From positions 744,001 through 808,000 of the forward strand of contig NZ_FTOL01000001.1 of assembly GCF_900156735.1 (NCBI RefSeq): a DNA stretch of 64,000 nt, in the 5' to 3' direction. A model generated the notes under the pieces. That model searched no databases, had not been told where the DNA came from, and was given only the letters and a program-made list of their open reading frames with translations. This document shows, in pieces, positions 62,684 through 64,000 of this stretch (position 1 is its first letter; every line of letters starts with the position of its first letter). The translations under genes were made by a program, and so were the position numbers. This DNA comes from Chryseobacterium ureilyticum (lineage in GTDB: Bacteria > Bacteroidota > Bacteroidia > Flavobacteriales > Weeksellaceae).

Positions 62684-63261
62684 TTTGTATTATTTTTAAT
62701 TATTTGACTTTTTTTTATCAATCTTTCAATTGCAATATTACAACTTTCAAATCGCGTGCCAAAGCAAATCACTATGATGTATATCAGTGTGTTATGGGTG
62801 TTTTATTTAATTTTTAAGTGATTTTTTGTTTACAATGTGTTAATGTATTATTATGAATTTATTAATATATTTATTGTTCTGTCTTTAAAAAAATATGAAA
62901 ACGTTAATCATTTGTTGACTTCTATATTGGAGTTGATAAAACAAATAATAAATAATGCATGGCATAATATTGAGTTCAGCCGCTAAAATGGGGTGCAAAA
63001 TTTTAGCGTAAAACAGATTTCTATGTTAAGAAAATTTATTTCTAACGATGATTTTTGAACAAATATTTTTGTTAGTTGTCAGATTGTATGACATATTTTT
63101 TGTGTCAGAAGTAGAAAATAATGACAGTTTTCTATAGGTTTTTATGCCATTAAAACAAATTGAGGAGATTAAGTGTTTTAATGGTAGCCAGTTATTGGAT
63201 TGTATATGATCGGATCGGGCATAGCGTTTCCATATACAAAAAATAAAGAATTTGGTTTTAT
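62684..63261. other. AT-rich intergenic stretch, no confident gene
   Basis: About 580 bases. A 9-bp inverted repeat CGCTAAAAT / ATTTTAGCG at 62981-63008 has no T run and may be an operator or weak hairpin. A minus frame from 63026 to 63286 has no family-like composition and overlaps the SMR promoter. Confidence 0.4.
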
Positions 63262-63269
63262 TACTTTTG
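63262..63269 (+). promoter_or_regulatory. -7 box TACTTTTG for the SMR transporter
   Basis: A TAnnTTTG match 17 bases before the ATG at 63287. The longer frame begins at 63200, upstream of this box, so the 111-residue product is preferred. Confidence 0.6.
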
Positions 63270-63286
63270 CAGAAAGAATACATCAC

Positions 63287-63622
63287 ATGGGACGCAGTTA
63301 TATTTTTCTTGCCTTAGCAATTATATTTGAGATCATAGCAACTACATTTCTGAAAAAATCAGAAGAATTTTCAAAACTGTTGCCCTCTATTATTACTGTT
63401 GCAGGATACGCTTGTGCCTTTTATTTTTTAAGTTTAACCCTTCGTCAGATTCCTGTAGGAATTACTTATGCAATTTGGTCAGGTGTAGGAATTGTGTTTA
63501 TAACAATGATTGGAATTATTGCATTCAAGCAGATTCCGGATTTACCAGCTATTATAGGAATTGCTTTAATTGTTATTGGAGTGATTGTTATCAACGTATT
63601 TTCAAAAATGGGAACACATTGA
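63287..63622 (+). CDS. SMR-family multidrug efflux / guanidinium exporter-like protein
   Basis: A 111-residue membrane protein with four hydrophobic helices, the normal size for the EmrE/SugE family. The essential Glu of helix 1 is present in FLALAIIFEIIATTFLKKSE, with a typical SE-F following, and the G-I-T-Y-A-I-W-S-G-V-G-I motif is in helix 3. It uses proton exchange to export cationic compounds; EmrE-like or Gdx-like cannot be decided by eye. It is alone on its strand, with its own -7 box. Confidence 0.93.
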   Translation: MGRSYIFLALAIIFEIIATTFLKKSEEFSKLLPSIITVAGYACAFYFLSLTLRQIPVGITYAIWSGVGIVFITMIGIIAFKQIPDLPAIIGIALIVIGVIVINVFSKMGTH

Positions 63623-63642
63623 TTTTTATCAAACGTTTATTA

Positions 63643-64000
63643 TTACTTTATTCTGTGAATGCTGGTTTGGAAAAAATGAAATAGAAATATTTTATCATAA
63701 AAGATCTCTAAACTATTTTCAATGATGAAGTCAGAGTGACGGTCTTTATCTCCGGAAAAGTCTTCTTCCACAAATACAAACCATAGTTCAGAAAGTCCAT
63801 ATCTTTTCTTAAACTCTTCGGAAGTATTACAATCAGGAAATGAAGAATTTTTCATGTCATAAAAGAGAATTCCTTTCGAAAGCCCATCCTGCTCGATAAT
63901 ATTAATTGAATGATGAAGGTAATCAATCACCTTTATATTACTATCCAGACATTGCACGAAATGATGAAGATCAATCAGCTGTATTACCTTTTCTTCCTGT
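63643..64000 (-). CDS. Hypothetical protein, cut by the window edge
   Basis: A frame enters from the right edge on the minus strand, without a stop, and ends at 63643. The visible 119 residues include KVIQLIDLHHFVQCLDSNIK and SINIIEQDGLSKGILFYDM, then FPDCNTSEEFKKRYGLSEL, WFVFVEEDFSGDKDRHSD. No signal or membrane segment is visible in this part. An internal GTG at 63955-63957 could also be a start, but the open frame upstream suggests a longer gene. Family not recognised. Confidence 0.6.
   Translation of the reverse strand, partial: QEEKVIQLIDLHHFVQCLDSNIKVIDYLHHSINIIEQDGLSKGILFYDMKNSSFPDCNTSEEFKKRYGLSELWFVFVEEDFSGDKDRHSDFIIENSLEIFYDKIFLFHFFQTSIHRIK

Noticed and set aside
62981..63008. CGCTAAAAT inverted repeat as a terminator
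   Set aside because: No T run on either side; it may be an operator, but nothing shows it.
63026..63286. 86-residue minus-strand open frame upstream of the SMR gene
   Set aside because: It overlaps the -7 box and start of the SMR gene and has low-complexity composition without a family-like pattern.

Overview
The window is a piece of a low-GC Bacteroidota chromosome, most likely Chryseobacterium or a close Flavobacteriia relative. The evidence: TAnnTTTG (-7) promoter boxes instead of sigma70 -10 boxes, hardly any Shine-Dalgarno sequences, the flavobacterial GLPGLI and META-domain lipoproteins, a long-form urocanate hydratase, monomeric isocitrate dehydrogenase, and a bacteriocin-like GG-leader peptide. 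No tRNA, rRNA, CRISPR array, prophage or complete insertion sequence was seen.

Layout. 0-5 kb: tail of an AraC regulator, a DUF417 (RclC-like) membrane protein, pheT, then a GG-leader peptide gene without a canonical start codon and a GLPGLI protein. 5-15 kb: META lipoprotein, a polytopic membrane protein, 3-hydroxyacyl-CoA dehydrogenase, a GH5-CBM6 secreted glucanase, a Gfo/Idh/MocA oxidoreductase operon divergent from pcm, and a D-2-hydroxyacid dehydrogenase. 15.3-15.9 kb: a DUF559 nuclease-like gene broken by one stop codon and flanked by terminal inverted repeats. 16-26 kb: hutU with a Crp/Fnr regulator, MBL hydrolase, TPR protein, exported Tpx, a GapN-like dehydrogenase, and two tandem ECF sigma/membrane-protein pairs. 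26-37 kb: S41 peptidase, MBL proteins, GNAT, an AraC/aldo-keto reductase pair, icd and cytosolic tpx.

37-50 kb is an almost unidirectional run of small genes: two Crp/Fnr regulators, five VOC/glyoxalase genes, two DinB-like proteins, three SRPBCC proteins, two alpha/beta hydrolases, an SDR and a DoxX-like protein. It also holds DUF763, which ends in a sliding-clamp-binding type motif. 50-64 kb: S9 peptidase, another ECF sigma factor with two tiny partners, a membrane-anchored J-domain protein, gcvP, a second S41 protein, an AAA ATPase/PLP-binding protein pair, an SMR transporter and a partial gene at the edge.

Three short genes were read by eye: a 50-residue Cys-rich cationic protein, a 57-residue lipoprotein and a 26-residue single-helix membrane protein. 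At least four long intergenic segments share a degenerate repeat family, and three genes have the -7 box four bases before ATG, suggesting leaderless transcripts. All functional calls come from reading motifs; no database search was run.
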